NCBI GenBank assembly: GCA_017889705.1 | Contig: JAGGAB010000008.1 | Coordinates: forward strand, 1 to 64,000 | Length of the DNA: 64,000 nt | From: Bacillota bacterium | Lineage (GTDB): Bacteria; Bacillota; Negativicutes; Sporomusales; Sporomusaceae | Reading direction: 5' to 3' | In this document: positions 30,854 through 40,951 of the stretch, one piece after another | Layout of the letters: every line of letters begins with the position of its first letter | Position numbering within the stretch: the stretch's first letter is position 1 | The notes under the pieces: model-generated | Databases searched by the model: none | What the model saw: only the letters and a program-made list of their open reading frames with translations | What the model was told of the DNA's origin: nothing | Translations under genes and position numbers: made by a program

Positions 30854-30949
30854 AAAAAAATAAAGATGTTCTTCGCTTGCGCTCAGAACTAAATGATTCA
30901 CTCAAGTTTTCGCGTCACTTTCATTCCTAAAAACTTGGTTCTCTATTTA

Positions 30950-31025
30950 TGGCAGGGGCGGCTGGACTCGAACCAACGCATGACGGAGTCAAAGTCCGTT
31001 GCCTTACCGACTTGGCTACGCCCCT
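30950..31025 (-). tRNA. tRNA-Gln (UUG)
   Basis: Minus strand AGGGGCGTAGCCAAGTCGGTAAGGCAACGGACTTTGACTCCGT...CGCCCCTGCCA. Confidence 0.94.
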
Positions 31026-31041
31026 GTGACAAAAAAATAAA

Positions 31042-31092
31042 TGGGATACCGGAGCCACAATCCGGCGTGTTAACCACTTCACCACAGCCACC
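31042..31092 (-). pseudogene. tRNA-His (GUG) truncated: T-arm and 3' acceptor strand missing
   Basis: Minus strand GGTGGCTGTGGTGAAGTGGTTAACACGCCGGATTGTGGCTCCGGTATCCCATTTATTTTTTT; acceptor 5' strand, D-arm and anticodon arm intact, then sequence jumps to CCATTT. Confidence 0.75.
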
Positions 31093-31173
31093 ATAAACCA
31101 CTTGTCGCTAACGACAGAATTCATTCTATCATACCAATATCCTTATGTCAAGCACCCTCACTTAACTATAAAT

Positions 31174-31292
31174 GAGACTTGTTTTAGATGGGGTTTTAAC
31201 CCCACCTGAAGCTTAGTCGAATTATCCTAACGTCTAGCCGTTCTTTACTCCCACCTACAGAGGGTGGGAGTATTAGAACGGGTAGTCATCGG
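31174..31292 (+). repeat. 119-bp dispersed two-hairpin intergenic repeat, copy A
   Basis: Aligns end to end with 43268-43386; hairpins TGGGG/CCCCA and TACTCCCACC/GGTGGGAGTA; shared linker AATTATCCTAACGTCTAG. Confidence 0.8.
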
Positions 31293-33797
31293 GTTAATTG
31301 GTAATTGAGGCCGCACACGGTTAGTCGGAATAGCCGCCAGCGGATCATCAGGCCAATAATGTTTTGGATATCTGCCCATTAAATCTTTTTTGACCTCGAA
31401 ATAGGTATTACTCCAGAAATTGGCTAAATCCTGTGTCACTTGCACCGGTCGCTGTGCCGGCGATAAAAGCTGCAATGTCAGACGGACTTTTCCTTGCGCT
31501 ATAGTGGGCGTTTCCTGTAGACCAAACATTTCTTGAAGCTTTACCGCGAGTATCGGCGAATCCGGGTTGCTGTAATTGATTGGAATTCGTTGTCCGCTTG
31601 GCACAATCAGATGAGTCGGCGCATAAGATTCAAGGGTTTGTCGTTGTTCCCAGGTGAGCAGTGATTCCAAAACAGCAGCAAGATTCAACTTGGCTAATTC
31701 TGCCCGGCTGGTTATTCCATAGACATAAGGTCCCAGCCAGTTATTCAACGTGCTTATCAGTGCTTCATCAGAAACATCAGGCCAGTCCTTTTCCCACTGC
31801 CGCACAAACATCAGGCGTTCCCGCAGCTGTTTGGCCGTACGCGTCCAAGGAAGCATAGCCAGCCCCTCCCGGACAATTCTTTGTAATAAAGCTGACCAGA
31901 TAGCGCCAGGATCAGGGTTAGTACAGGGAGTATCTTTTAATATGATGGAACCCAGTTGTTCGTACACTCTGGCCCGTACAGCCTGCGCCGCTACATCCCA
32001 GATAACCTGGGTCTCTTTTGCTATTTGCTGTGAAAAACAGCTTTTTATTTGTTCTTCCATGATAGGCGCCGCAAGAAAAATCCGGCTATCACTCCCCTGT
32101 CCATCAAGATCAGCCGCTACAATGTAATCAGCCTGAGTTAGCGTTTGTCCGGCACCAATCATGGCTCCGCGTCCACTCTCAAGCAAAAAACGTCCCCCGC
32201 CCCGTTGCTGCCCAATCCTGTCCGGATAAGCAAACGCCAGCACCAAGCCGCAATAATCCAGATCGTCATTCCGGCCTGCTTTATAACTAAATTCTTGCTG
32301 TAAACGTTCGGCTTCCTGATAAATCCTTCTGCCAAGCACTATATCCAACCCGTTTGTTTGTGCGTCTTCAGCAATGTTCTTATGCCAATTGAATCTGCGC
32401 AAATATTCAACTCGCAGTCGCAAATCAATGTCTGTGGCTTTTACAAAATCCCGTTCACTCAAAATAGCAGCCAATTCACAGGCCACTCTGCCAAAACCCA
32501 GTTCACCGGCTTTGAGCACCATATGTGCTAACCGTGGATGCAAACCTAGCTGCAGCATTTGCCGTCCCTGGTGAGTAATGCAGTTTTTATCATCTACTGC
32601 CTCCAGCTTATGAAGCAATTGTTGCGCTTGCACAACTGCCTGTTCTGGCGGAAAGTCAAGCCAGTGCATTTCAGTATGTTTTTGAATCCCCCAGGCAGCC
32701 AGCTCCAGTGCAAGTGTTGTCAAATCGGCAGATAAAATTTCAGGAATAGTGTATGGTTCAAGGCAAGCATCTTCCTGTTTGGTCCACAGCCGGTAACATA
32801 CGCCTGGCGCTAACCGCCCGGCCCGGCCCTGGCGCTGATCGGCTGCCGATCTGGAAACCCGGATTGTCTCCAGTGAAGTTAAACCCGTCCGCGCCGAATA
32901 ACGCGGCACACGCATAACTCCACTGTCGACAACTATCCTGATCCCTTCAACAGTAAGGCTTGTCTCGGCTATTGAAGTAGCCAGCACCACTTTCCGCTTG
33001 CCGCTCTCACTAGGCAAAATAGCCTGATCTTGCGCAGTTATCGGCAATGCGCCGTAAAGCGGTGTTATTTGCGCTAATTGCCCTAGCCCCTGTTCAATCA
33101 GAGCGCTTTGCACCCGGCGGATTTCAGCTACCCCCGGTAAAAATACCAGGATATCGCCGTCATCATGTTTAAACGCCAGTAAAACAGTCTGGGCAACTTT
33201 GGCTTCCAGGCTTTCTGCCAACCTCTTCTCAAGATATTTTGTATCCACCGGGAAACTTCGCCCGCTGCCGCAAATAAGTGCAGCATCAGGCAGTAGTGCA
33301 GCCACCGGCTCAGCCGCCAACGTAGCCGACATAACTAAAAGCCGCAGATCTTCCCGCAAAACAGTTTGACTGTCTATTGCCAGTGCTAAACCAAGATCGG
33401 CATGGATACTGCGCTCATGAAACTCATCAAAAATAATAAGACCAACGCCGTCAAGGCCTTGATCATTTTGCAACATGCGAGTTAATACACCTTCGGTAAT
33501 AACTTCAATTCGCGTCTTAGGACTGATGCAGGTATCCAGCCTGACCCGGTAACCTACCGTTTCACCGACCTTTTCCCCCAATAAATGCGCCATGTACCGT
33601 GCGGCCGCGCGCGCCGCCAGCCGCCTTGGTTCAAGCATAATAATACGCTGTTTGCCAAGCCAGGCTTCATTCAGCAGTGCCAGAGGAATGCGTGTTGTCT
33701 TGCCAGAACCCGGCGGTGCCGCTAGCACCGCATTAACCCGGGATACCAGTGCCGCCTTAAGTTCTGGCAGAATTTCATCAATAGGTAAAGTATTCAT
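31245..33797 (-). CDS. hrpB: ATP-dependent helicase HrpB
   Basis: APPGSGKTTRIPLALL, DEFHER, QRQGRAGRLAPGVCYRLW; about 15 C-terminal residues encoded by repeat copy A. Confidence 0.94.
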   Translation of the reverse strand: MNTLPIDEILPELKAALVSRVNAVLAAPPGSGKTTRIPLALLNEAWLGKQRIIMLEPRRLAARAAARYMAHLLGEKVGETVGYRVRLDTCISPKTRIEVITEGVLTRMLQNDQGLDGVGLIIFDEFHERSIHADLGLALAIDSQTVLREDLRLLVMSATLAAEPVAALLPDAALICGSGRSFPVDTKYLEKRLAESLEAKVAQTVLLAFKHDDGDILVFLPGVAEIRRVQSALIEQGLGQLAQITPLYGALPITAQDQAILPSESGKRKVVLATSIAETSLTVEGIRIVVDSGVMRVPRYSARTGLTSLETIRVSRSAADQRQGRAGRLAPGVCYRLWTKQEDACLEPYTIPEILSADLTTLALELAAWGIQKHTEMHWLDFPPEQAVVQAQQLLHKLEAVDDKNCITHQGRQMLQLGLHPRLAHMVLKAGELGFGRVACELAAILSERDFVKATDIDLRLRVEYLRRFNWHKNIAEDAQTNGLDIVLGRRIYQEAERLQQEFSYKAGRNDDLDYCGLVLAFAYPDRIGQQRGGGRFLLESGRGAMIGAGQTLTQADYIVAADLDGQGSDSRIFLAAPIMEEQIKSCFSQQIAKETQVIWDVAAQAVRARVYEQLGSIILKDTPCTNPDPGAIWSALLQRIVREGLAMLPWTRTAKQLRERLMFVRQWEKDWPDVSDEALISTLNNWLGPYVYGITSRAELAKLNLAAVLESLLTWEQRQTLESYAPTHLIVPSGQRIPINYSNPDSPILAVKLQEMFGLQETPTIAQGKVRLTLQLLSPAQRPVQVTQDLANFWSNTYFEVKKDLMGRYPKHYWPDDPLAAIPTNRVRPQLPINPMTTRSNTPTLCRWE

Positions 33798-33824
33798 GGT
33801 AACCTTCTTATTTTGCATAAACAC

Positions 33825-34820
33825 CTAGCAACTCTTGTCGCCAAAACCGTTCGGATTGTCTTGGTGCCAACGCCAGGCAGTCGCAATTAGCTTGTTGATG
33901 TCGGTATATTCCGGCTGCCACCCCAAATCCTGCCGAATTTTAACAGAACTGGCTACCAACGCGGCCGGGTCACCTGCCCGCCGGAGAGCCATTTCTTTGG
34001 GAGCAGTTAGTCCGGTAACTGCTTCTGCAGCCTCAATGATTTCTTTGACACTAAAACCATTGCCGTTGCCAAGATTGTACACAGCAGACTCATGCCCGCT
34101 AGCTAATGCCTTAAGCGCGAGTAAATGCGCCTGCGCCAAATCATTCACATGAATATAATCCCGTACGCAAGTCCCGTCATGGGTGGGATAATCGTCGCCA
34201 AAAATCTTAAGGCCCGGCGTTTTCCCCATACAGGCTTTAAGTACAAGCGGTATTAAGTGTGTTTCCGGGCTATGATCTTCCCCAATATCACCGGCATCAT
34301 CAGCGCCACAGGCATTAAAATAACGCAAGGCTATGTATTTCAGGCCATAACTGCGCGAGTAGTCAGCCATAGCATTTTCCATGATCAGCTTGGTCCGCCC
34401 ATAGACATTAGTAGGGTTTTGGGGCATATCTTCAGTTATCGGAGAATTTTCCGGTTCACCATACACAGCCGCAGTAGACGAAAACACCAATTGTTTTACA
34501 CCATTAGCCAGCATCACATCAAGCAAATTCAAGGTCCCGACAACATTGTTATGATAATATTCCTGTGGTTTTACCATAGATACGCCAACAAGGCTGTAGG
34601 CCGCAAAGTGGATGACTGACGTAATATCATATTTTTTTATAGTTGCTGCGAGCAGTTCACTGTCAAAAATATCGCCGTTAACAAAGGTGCTGTTCTTAAC
34701 AGCCGCCTGATGACCTGTCACCAGATTGTCATAGACAATAACGTTTTCTCCTGTTTTCTCCAAAAGCCGCACAATATGTGAGCCAATATAGCCTGCTCCG
34801 CCAGTTACTAAAACACGCAC
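33825..34820 (-). CDS. galE: UDP-glucose 4-epimerase
   Basis: MRVLVTGGAGYIGSHIVRLL; SSTAAVYG...YGRTK. Confidence 0.96.
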   Translation of the reverse strand: MRVLVTGGAGYIGSHIVRLLEKTGENVIVYDNLVTGHQAAVKNSTFVNGDIFDSELLAATIKKYDITSVIHFAAYSLVGVSMVKPQEYYHNNVVGTLNLLDVMLANGVKQLVFSSTAAVYGEPENSPITEDMPQNPTNVYGRTKLIMENAMADYSRSYGLKYIALRYFNACGADDAGDIGEDHSPETHLIPLVLKACMGKTPGLKIFGDDYPTHDGTCVRDYIHVNDLAQAHLLALKALASGHESAVYNLGNGNGFSVKEIIEAAEAVTGLTAPKEMALRRAGDPAALVASSVKIRQDLGWQPEYTDINKLIATAWRWHQDNPNGFGDKSC

Positions 34821-34839
34821 TAACCAAACCTCCTAAACG

Positions 34840-36129
34840 CTAATTGGTAGCTTCTCCTGCCAGATAATCAATAAACTGCTTTGCAGTCCGCCCTGAACGA
34901 CCGGAATGAGTCATCTCCCATCGCAGCGCTCCTGATCTTAAGTCATCTTCTGACATAAATATCTGGTTTTTCCGCGCAATTTCCCCAACAATTTGCAAAT
35001 ACTCATCTTGATTAGGCAATGTGTAAAATAGGGTAATGCCAAAGCGGTCAGCTAGCGATATCTTTTCATTAATCGTGTCCTGGCGGTGCAGTTCATTACC
35101 ACTGCGCTCATCCCAGGTTTCTTTTATTAAATTCCGCCGGTTCGAAGTAGCATAAATCAAAACATTGCCAGGACGCGACTCTACCCCACCGTCAATCAGC
35201 GATTTTAAGATTTTGTACTCAACTTCCGATTCTTCAAAAGACAAATCATCAATAAATATAATAAAGCTTTTGCCCCATTGCCGCAGTATCGACATAATTT
35301 CGGGAATATGCTTAAAGTCGGCTTTAGCAATTTCAATAAGTCTAAGCCCTTGGTCAAAATAACGGTTGGCAACTGCCTTAACAGATGAGGATTTGCCTGT
35401 TCCTCTGGCTCCCACTAAGAGCACATTGTTCGCCGGTTTCCCATTAATAAACGCTTCTGTATTGCGCACAAGCTCTGTTTTTTGATATTCATAGCCAATA
35501 ATATCCTGCAGTTCTACCGGATCGGTATGTTCAATCCCGACAAGCTCCCGATTTTCCAGGTCCCATTTAAAAGCACCATACCCGGCTAAGCGTCCACAGC
35601 CGTATTGATCATAATACTTACCAAGAGCACGTACCACCTCTTGTGGTGTATAATTCTTAGTCACATCAAAGAACAAATCCCGGAGTAGCGCCAAGTCGTA
35701 AAACTTCCCCTGTTTTTTGCCGGTTCTGTCCTTAATGGGATGATAATCATCAATAACGGTTTTAAGTTCCTTGCAAAACTGCTTGGTCAAACCTTTTTTC
35801 AGCACGGCTTTCACAATAGTGATGTCATGAATAGCGGCCTTTTCCAAGCTGCTTCCTAGCAGATTGATACTTTTTCCGGCCGTAATGCTAAATATATTTT
35901 CGTCATACCCAATTTGGCATAACAAATAGTTTTCTGCAATATTGCCTGCGATCCCGTTTTCTTCCGCCCAGGCAATGAGATCGGCTACCAGCGCATACTC
36001 GTCACATTCCGCCGTACCCAGCACCCGTAATACCCGAAGTTTATCAATCAGATGATCTTTTAACAAATTACGATATAGCAGCAAATTACTAAAATTATAA
36101 TCGTTTTCTGTCACAACAATACCTCCCAT
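34840..36129 (-). CDS. DUF815-type AAA ATPase
   Basis: NVLLVGARGTGKSSSVKAVANRY; FIIFIDDLSFE; FGITLFYTLPNQDEYLQIV. Confidence 0.85.
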   Translation of the reverse strand: MGGIVVTENDYNFSNLLLYRNLLKDHLIDKLRVLRVLGTAECDEYALVADLIAWAEENGIAGNIAENYLLCQIGYDENIFSITAGKSINLLGSSLEKAAIHDITIVKAVLKKGLTKQFCKELKTVIDDYHPIKDRTGKKQGKFYDLALLRDLFFDVTKNYTPQEVVRALGKYYDQYGCGRLAGYGAFKWDLENRELVGIEHTDPVELQDIIGYEYQKTELVRNTEAFINGKPANNVLLVGARGTGKSSSVKAVANRYFDQGLRLIEIAKADFKHIPEIMSILRQWGKSFIIFIDDLSFEESEVEYKILKSLIDGGVESRPGNVLIYATSNRRNLIKETWDERSGNELHRQDTINEKISLADRFGITLFYTLPNQDEYLQIVGEIARKNQIFMSEDDLRSGALRWEMTHSGRSGRTAKQFIDYLAGEATN

Positions 36130-36244
36130 AGAAGAACAATGTACATTGTTTCATGCGCTGTTTCTTGTATTTCTTCATTTCCAAGGCATTTTCCTGCCCA
36201 TTTTTCTCAAACCGCGTTTTCATTTCCGGGCAATAATTTAAAGT

Positions 36245-36292
36245 AGACTAAACTTCAGGCAGGTTTTTAACCTCATCTGAAGATTAGTCATC
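36245..36292 (+). repeat. Short hairpin-only relative of the dispersed repeat (copy C)
   Basis: GACTAAaCTTCAG...CTGAAGaTTAGTC palindrome followed by ATCG as in copies A/B; overlaps 3' end of the aldolase gene. Confidence 0.6.
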
Positions 36293-37006
36293 GAGCAAAG
36301 CTTCCTTACGTTTACAAATTACCTTACATTCTGCTTTACAGCAATTACCCGGGTGACGCCCAGGCAGCGCCAGCTTTTTTCTAATCTCATACAAGCATTC
36401 CACTTGAGTATTTGTCAATTCCTGCGCTTCACCTAACTGTTTGGACAAAAAAGTCAATTTGGCATAGAATTCTACCGATTCAAGCTTATGGTAGGCAGTC
36501 AGCAAATCCTGACCCCAGGCCAGCGCACCATGATTGGCCAACAAAACGGCATCAAAGTGTTCCAGGTAGCCTGCCACCGCATCAGGAACCTCCTTGGTAG
36601 AGGGCGCAGCATACTCAGTTACCGGCACACAACCAAGACTGACAACAGCCTCAGCTATAAGCGGTTTATTTAGTGGCATACGGGCGACGGCAAAGGTAGT
36701 GGCATATGGCGGATGAGCATGCACTACCGCCTGAACATCCATCCGGCCCTGATATACCTTAAGATGCATCTTTAGCTCTGACGAAGGCCGCCATTCGCCG
36801 GCAACTTCTAATACTTGCCCCTCCATGTCTACCTTAACCAACATCTCAGGCGTCATAAAGCCTTTACTCACGCCTGTTGGCGTTGTCAGTATCTCATTTC
36901 CACTCAGCTTCACACTGATATTTCCGTCATTGGCGGCAACAAATCCGCTGTCATACATGCGTTTTCCGATCTGGCATATTTGCTGTTTAACCTGCGCTTC
37001 TGTCAT
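36284..37006 (-). CDS. Class II aldolase/adducin family protein (fuculose-phosphate aldolase-like)
   Basis: ANDGNISVKL, VVHAHPPYATTFA, LLANHGALAWG. Confidence 0.88.
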   Translation of the reverse strand: MTEAQVKQQICQIGKRMYDSGFVAANDGNISVKLSGNEILTTPTGVSKGFMTPEMLVKVDMEGQVLEVAGEWRPSSELKMHLKVYQGRMDVQAVVHAHPPYATTFAVARMPLNKPLIAEAVVSLGCVPVTEYAAPSTKEVPDAVAGYLEHFDAVLLANHGALAWGQDLLTAYHKLESVEFYAKLTFLSKQLGEAQELTNTQVECLYEIRKKLALPGRHPGNCCKAECKVICKRKEALLDD

Positions 37007-37016
37007 GTCTGACTCC

Positions 37017-37484
37017 TTACTGCGGCCGTACTTTGCCGGTTATCTGTTCGACGGTAATTTTTATTACAGTAGTTTTATCACCACTATTTTCAATATATTG
37101 TTTGCCTTTTTCCAGATAATCGGGTGAATACTTGGCTACTAATTCCAGCAGGGCAGCCTTTTTTTCCTCACCAACCACTTCACTTGCCTGACCAAAAACA
37201 ATAACACTCTCATAACTTGTTGAAAATTTTTCCGGCAGAGTTTGTTTATCACCAACTACACAAAAAGAAACCTTAGGATTACTCTCGATATGTTCTAACT
37301 TGTGGCCTGTTGTTGCACTATGAAAATAGACCTGGGAATCTTTAAAAACATAGCTGAGAGGGACACCATAAGGATACCCATCCTGGCTAACAGTTGATAA
37401 TACACCATACTCGCATTTTTCCAAAATAGTTATTGCCTGGTCTTTTGTACACTGCCTATCACTACGTCGCATCTCTCTAAACAT
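37017..37484 (-). CDS. Pyridoxamine 5'-phosphate oxidase/NimA-like flavin-binding protein
   Basis: CEYGVLSTVSQDGYPYGVPLSYVFKDSQVYFHSATTGHKLEHI. Confidence 0.88.
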   Translation of the reverse strand: MFREMRRSDRQCTKDQAITILEKCEYGVLSTVSQDGYPYGVPLSYVFKDSQVYFHSATTGHKLEHIESNPKVSFCVVGDKQTLPEKFSTSYESVIVFGQASEVVGEEKKAALLELVAKYSPDYLEKGKQYIENSGDKTTVIKITVEQITGKVRPQ

Positions 37485-37570
37485 GGTACTCTCCCTTTAC
37501 ATTAGTCAGAATAGCTCTCTTTATATAGTTTGACACAATTTCCAAAAAACCTACCAACTTTCCCCAGTCA

Positions 37571-38677
37571 CTATATTTTCTTATTTCTTGACTCTGAATG
37601 TACCCGGTATTTTCTGTTTATACTTGGTTGAGCAAAACTTTTGTCTGCCGGACGAAACATTAGGTAATACGCAGACTCCTGTCTAAAACCAAGTTTCTCT
37701 AACACCCTTTGTTTTCTGCAATCATCACTGTAAATCGTAATACTTATTATTCCTTGTTGGTGCCTTGATTTGATTAAAGCAACAGCTTTGTCTAGGATTG
37801 CCGGCCGCAGATATTCTGCAGATTGACTAAGGATAAGACTGATTACATAGTTTTTAGCCTTAAAATAACTGTTGATTGTCAATAAGGCTACAATCTTGCC
37901 TCCCTGTTCCACAACATAATCGAATTTATGCTTGCGCATCAGATAATTTTTGACCCAATCAAGATGCCTGACCATCATGCTGGGATTAAACTCGCCATAC
38001 CCGCGTTTTATCACCTGACGCAAGTTATGCGATACAGACGCTTTATACAGCCGGTATAATTGACTTCTGTCCTCTGCCCTAAGTTCCCGAAATCCCGCCA
38101 AATCACTATCGGCAGTTATCGCCGCCGGATTATCGACAGCTCTTTCGTAATGCAATATCTCAGTTACTGCCTTAAAGCCTAATCGTCGATAAAAATGATA
38201 TGCAGGATTGTCCGTCCGGACTTCCAGCACAGTATCATAAGACTTGTCATCAGCAACCTCATCAATCAGTTTTGTTAACACCCATCTTCCTAACCCCCGT
38301 CCCCGGTATGGCTTGCTAAAGGCAATATAATCAATATGTATTTGCAGCGCATTCAAATAAGATAACTGTATAAAGCCCACTACCTCTGCGGCCACTTTTA
38401 TCACATAGACATTAAAATGGTTTTTAACCCAAACCGAGAATCTGCTTAAAGGCTGCAGAATAAAATAAAACTGCCGCGCCCTTCGTATACGACGTTTAAT
38501 CTGCTGCAGGTCGACCTCATCAGCAAAAGCGGTAGCAAATAATTTTTCCAATTGATCTAAGTCCGCTCGTTTCACCTTTTCAATTGTCAAATTTTCAAAT
38601 GTTTTCATCGTCATTCTCCTAATAACAGCTTTTACTATTAGGAGTAGTATTCCCTGCTTGTCCGGCCGGATAAACAA
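37571..38677 (-). CDS. GNAT family N-acetyltransferase, two-domain
   Basis: FSKPYRGRGLGRWVLTKLID motif A; second degenerate acetyltransferase half. Confidence 0.75.
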   Translation of the reverse strand: MFIRPDKQGILLLIVKAVIRRMTMKTFENLTIEKVKRADLDQLEKLFATAFADEVDLQQIKRRIRRARQFYFILQPLSRFSVWVKNHFNVYVIKVAAEVVGFIQLSYLNALQIHIDYIAFSKPYRGRGLGRWVLTKLIDEVADDKSYDTVLEVRTDNPAYHFYRRLGFKAVTEILHYERAVDNPAAITADSDLAGFRELRAEDRSQLYRLYKASVSHNLRQVIKRGYGEFNPSMMVRHLDWVKNYLMRKHKFDYVVEQGGKIVALLTINSYFKAKNYVISLILSQSAEYLRPAILDKAVALIKSRHQQGIISITIYSDDCRKQRVLEKLGFRQESAYYLMFRPADKSFAQPSINRKYRVHSESRNKKI

Positions 38678-38733
38678 GGTTATACTTAAAGTATCTATCC
38701 ATTACATGAGACTTACTCAGGAGGGCGATAATC

Positions 38734-39132
38734 ATGACTTGTCAAAAATGCAATGCACAAATTCCCCCGGATGAAGAGGTTAACTACCGCGGACAAACCT
38801 TATGCGAAGATTGTTATGTCGAGCTGCTTGAGCCGCCACGCAGCTGTGATGTCGCTGCCGTTCATGCTGCCAAATCGGCCCGCAAGGCTGCCGGTCAGGA
38901 AGGCACCGATGGCCTGACCGACTTGCAAAAAAGCATTTATAACTACGTTGAGACCACCGGGCCGGTTACTCATGCCCAAATCATGGAACAGCTTAACTTA
39001 TCCCGCCTGCAACTAGATAAAAACTTTGCCATCTTACGGCATTGTGAGCTTCTCCGCGCATTCCGGCAGGACGGACAGGTATTTGTCACGATCTGGACCC
39101 AGGGCGGCCTTGGCGAAATGAAACTGGGCTAA
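38734..39132 (+). CDS. Zinc-ribbon (LIM-like) plus winged-helix protein
   Basis: CQKCNAQIPPDEEVNYRGQTLCEDCY; helix-turn-helix-like ITHAQIMEQLNLSRLQLDKNFAIL region. Confidence 0.6.
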   Translation: MTCQKCNAQIPPDEEVNYRGQTLCEDCYVELLEPPRSCDVAAVHAAKSARKAAGQEGTDGLTDLQKSIYNYVETTGPVTHAQIMEQLNLSRLQLDKNFAILRHCELLRAFRQDGQVFVTIWTQGGLGEMKLG

Positions 39133-39223
39133 CTACCTCAAATTCAGCACAACGAAAAAGATTGCTATACAGAAGCTTGATGACGAGTCAAAGCAAGCAG
39201 CAGTATAGCAATCTTTTATATTT

Positions 39224-40843
39224 CTATTTTCCGTACAATGCTGCCAATTGTTTTTTCACATCGGCATTTTCTAGATATTCGTCATACGGCATCCGGCGGT
39301 CGATCAAACCGTTTGGCGTAATTTCAATAATACGGTTGGCAACCGTCTGTATGAACTGATGGTCATGTGATACAAATAACAGTGTGCCATCATAATTAAT
39401 GAGTCCGTTATTCAGCGAAGTAATCGACTCTAAATCCAAGTGATTTGTCGGCTCATCCAATAACAGTACATTGGCACCGCTCAGCATCATTCTGGCTAGC
39501 ATGCAGCGGACTTTTTCGCCGCCAGACAGTACACTGGCTTCTTTTAAGCTTTCCTCGCCGGAAAATAGCATTCGTCCCAGGAAACCACGGATAAACGACT
39601 CTTCCTGATCACGGGAAAACTGACGGAGCCAATCAACTAAGTTTAAGTCTACACCATCAAAATACTCGGAGTTATCTTTTGGAAAATAGGCCTGACTTGT
39701 GGTTACACCCCATTTGAAAGAACCGCTGTCAGCCTCAAGTTCACCCATTAGAATCTTAAAGAGAGTGCTTTTAGCTATGCCTTCCGGACCAACAAAAGCT
39801 ATCTTGTCGCCTTTGGTTACCGTAAAGCTAATATCTCTCAGCACTTGTTCGTCTTCGAGTTTTTTGCTGATATTTTCCACGGTCAGCAATTGGTCACCAG
39901 CCTCACGGTCAGGTTTAAAGGCAATATAGGGATATTTGCGTGAAGAAGGCTTAATATCATCAAGACTGATTTTTTCCAATAACTTCTTACGCGAAGTGGC
40001 TTGCTTGGATTTAGATGCATTGGCACTAAACCGTTGAATAAAGTTCTGCAGGTCTTTAATCTTCTCTTCTTTTTTCTTGTTGGCTTCCTTAGCCAGTTGC
40101 AAAGCAAGCTGACTTGATTCCAGCCAAAAGTCATAGTTGCCCACATAAAGCTGGATATTTTGAAAATCGATATCGGCAATATGAGTACATACCTGGTTTA
40201 AAAAATGCCTGTCATGAGATACCACAATAACAGTATTGGGGAAATCTGCCAAGAAATCTTCCAGCCAGCTAATCGAGTCAATATCCAGATGGTTTGTCGG
40301 TTCGTCAAGCAGCAGTACATCCGGGTTGCCAAACAAAGCCTGAGCCAACAGCACCCTTACTTTTTCATTGCCGCTGATCTCTCCCATCTTAAGGTAATGG
40401 AGTCCTTCGCCTATGCCCAGGCCATTTAAGAGCTTAGCTGCTTCGGTTTCAGCATCCCAGCCGTTTAATTCGGCAAACTCACATTCGAGCTCCGATACTC
40501 GCATACCGTCTTCGTCCGAAAATTCGGGTTTGGCATACAGAGCATCTTTTTCTTCCATGATCTCATATAGGCGCGCATGTCCCATAATAACAGTTTTCAA
40601 AACATCAAACTCGTCAAACTCATAATGGTTTTGTTTAAGTACGGCTAACCGTTCGCCTGGAGTAATGACCACATCACCGGAGGTTGGCTCAACTTCACCG
40701 GAAAGCACTTTTAAAAAGGTGGATTTACCTGTGCCATTGGCACCAATAAGACCATAGCAATTTCCCGGCGTAAACTTTATATTAACATCCTTAAACAGAA
40801 TGCGTTTGCCAAATTGCAAAGTCAGGTTATTTGTACTAATCAT
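39224..40843 (-). CDS. ABC-F family ATPase
   Basis: Two ABC cassettes: GANGTGKSTFLKVL/LLLDEPTNHLD and GPEGIAKSTLFKIL/LSGGEKVRCMLARMML/LLLDEPTNHLD. Confidence 0.95.
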   Translation of the reverse strand: MISTNNLTLQFGKRILFKDVNIKFTPGNCYGLIGANGTGKSTFLKVLSGEVEPTSGDVVITPGERLAVLKQNHYEFDEFDVLKTVIMGHARLYEIMEEKDALYAKPEFSDEDGMRVSELECEFAELNGWDAETEAAKLLNGLGIGEGLHYLKMGEISGNEKVRVLLAQALFGNPDVLLLDEPTNHLDIDSISWLEDFLADFPNTVIVVSHDRHFLNQVCTHIADIDFQNIQLYVGNYDFWLESSQLALQLAKEANKKKEEKIKDLQNFIQRFSANASKSKQATSRKKLLEKISLDDIKPSSRKYPYIAFKPDREAGDQLLTVENISKKLEDEQVLRDISFTVTKGDKIAFVGPEGIAKSTLFKILMGELEADSGSFKWGVTTSQAYFPKDNSEYFDGVDLNLVDWLRQFSRDQEESFIRGFLGRMLFSGEESLKEASVLSGGEKVRCMLARMMLSGANVLLLDEPTNHLDLESITSLNNGLINYDGTLLFVSHDHQFIQTVANRIIEITPNGLIDRRMPYDEYLENADVKKQLAALYGK

Positions 40844-40951
40844 TCTTTATACCTATCTTTCTTAAATTTCATCGGAAAAATAATTATAACATATTTTCGA
40901 AAAAAGATAAAGTTTACCTTAACGGTAAACTTATTTCTAGTTTCAGGATTT

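Noticed and set aside
30490-30901. Two minus-strand ORFs sharing AQSVEHLTFNQGVPRSSRGWVT
   Set aside because: The shared peptide is a translation of the two tRNA-Lys genes, not a protein repeat
30893-31124. ORFs on both strands over 30893-31124
   Set aside because: They translate through tRNA-Gln and the tRNA-His remnant
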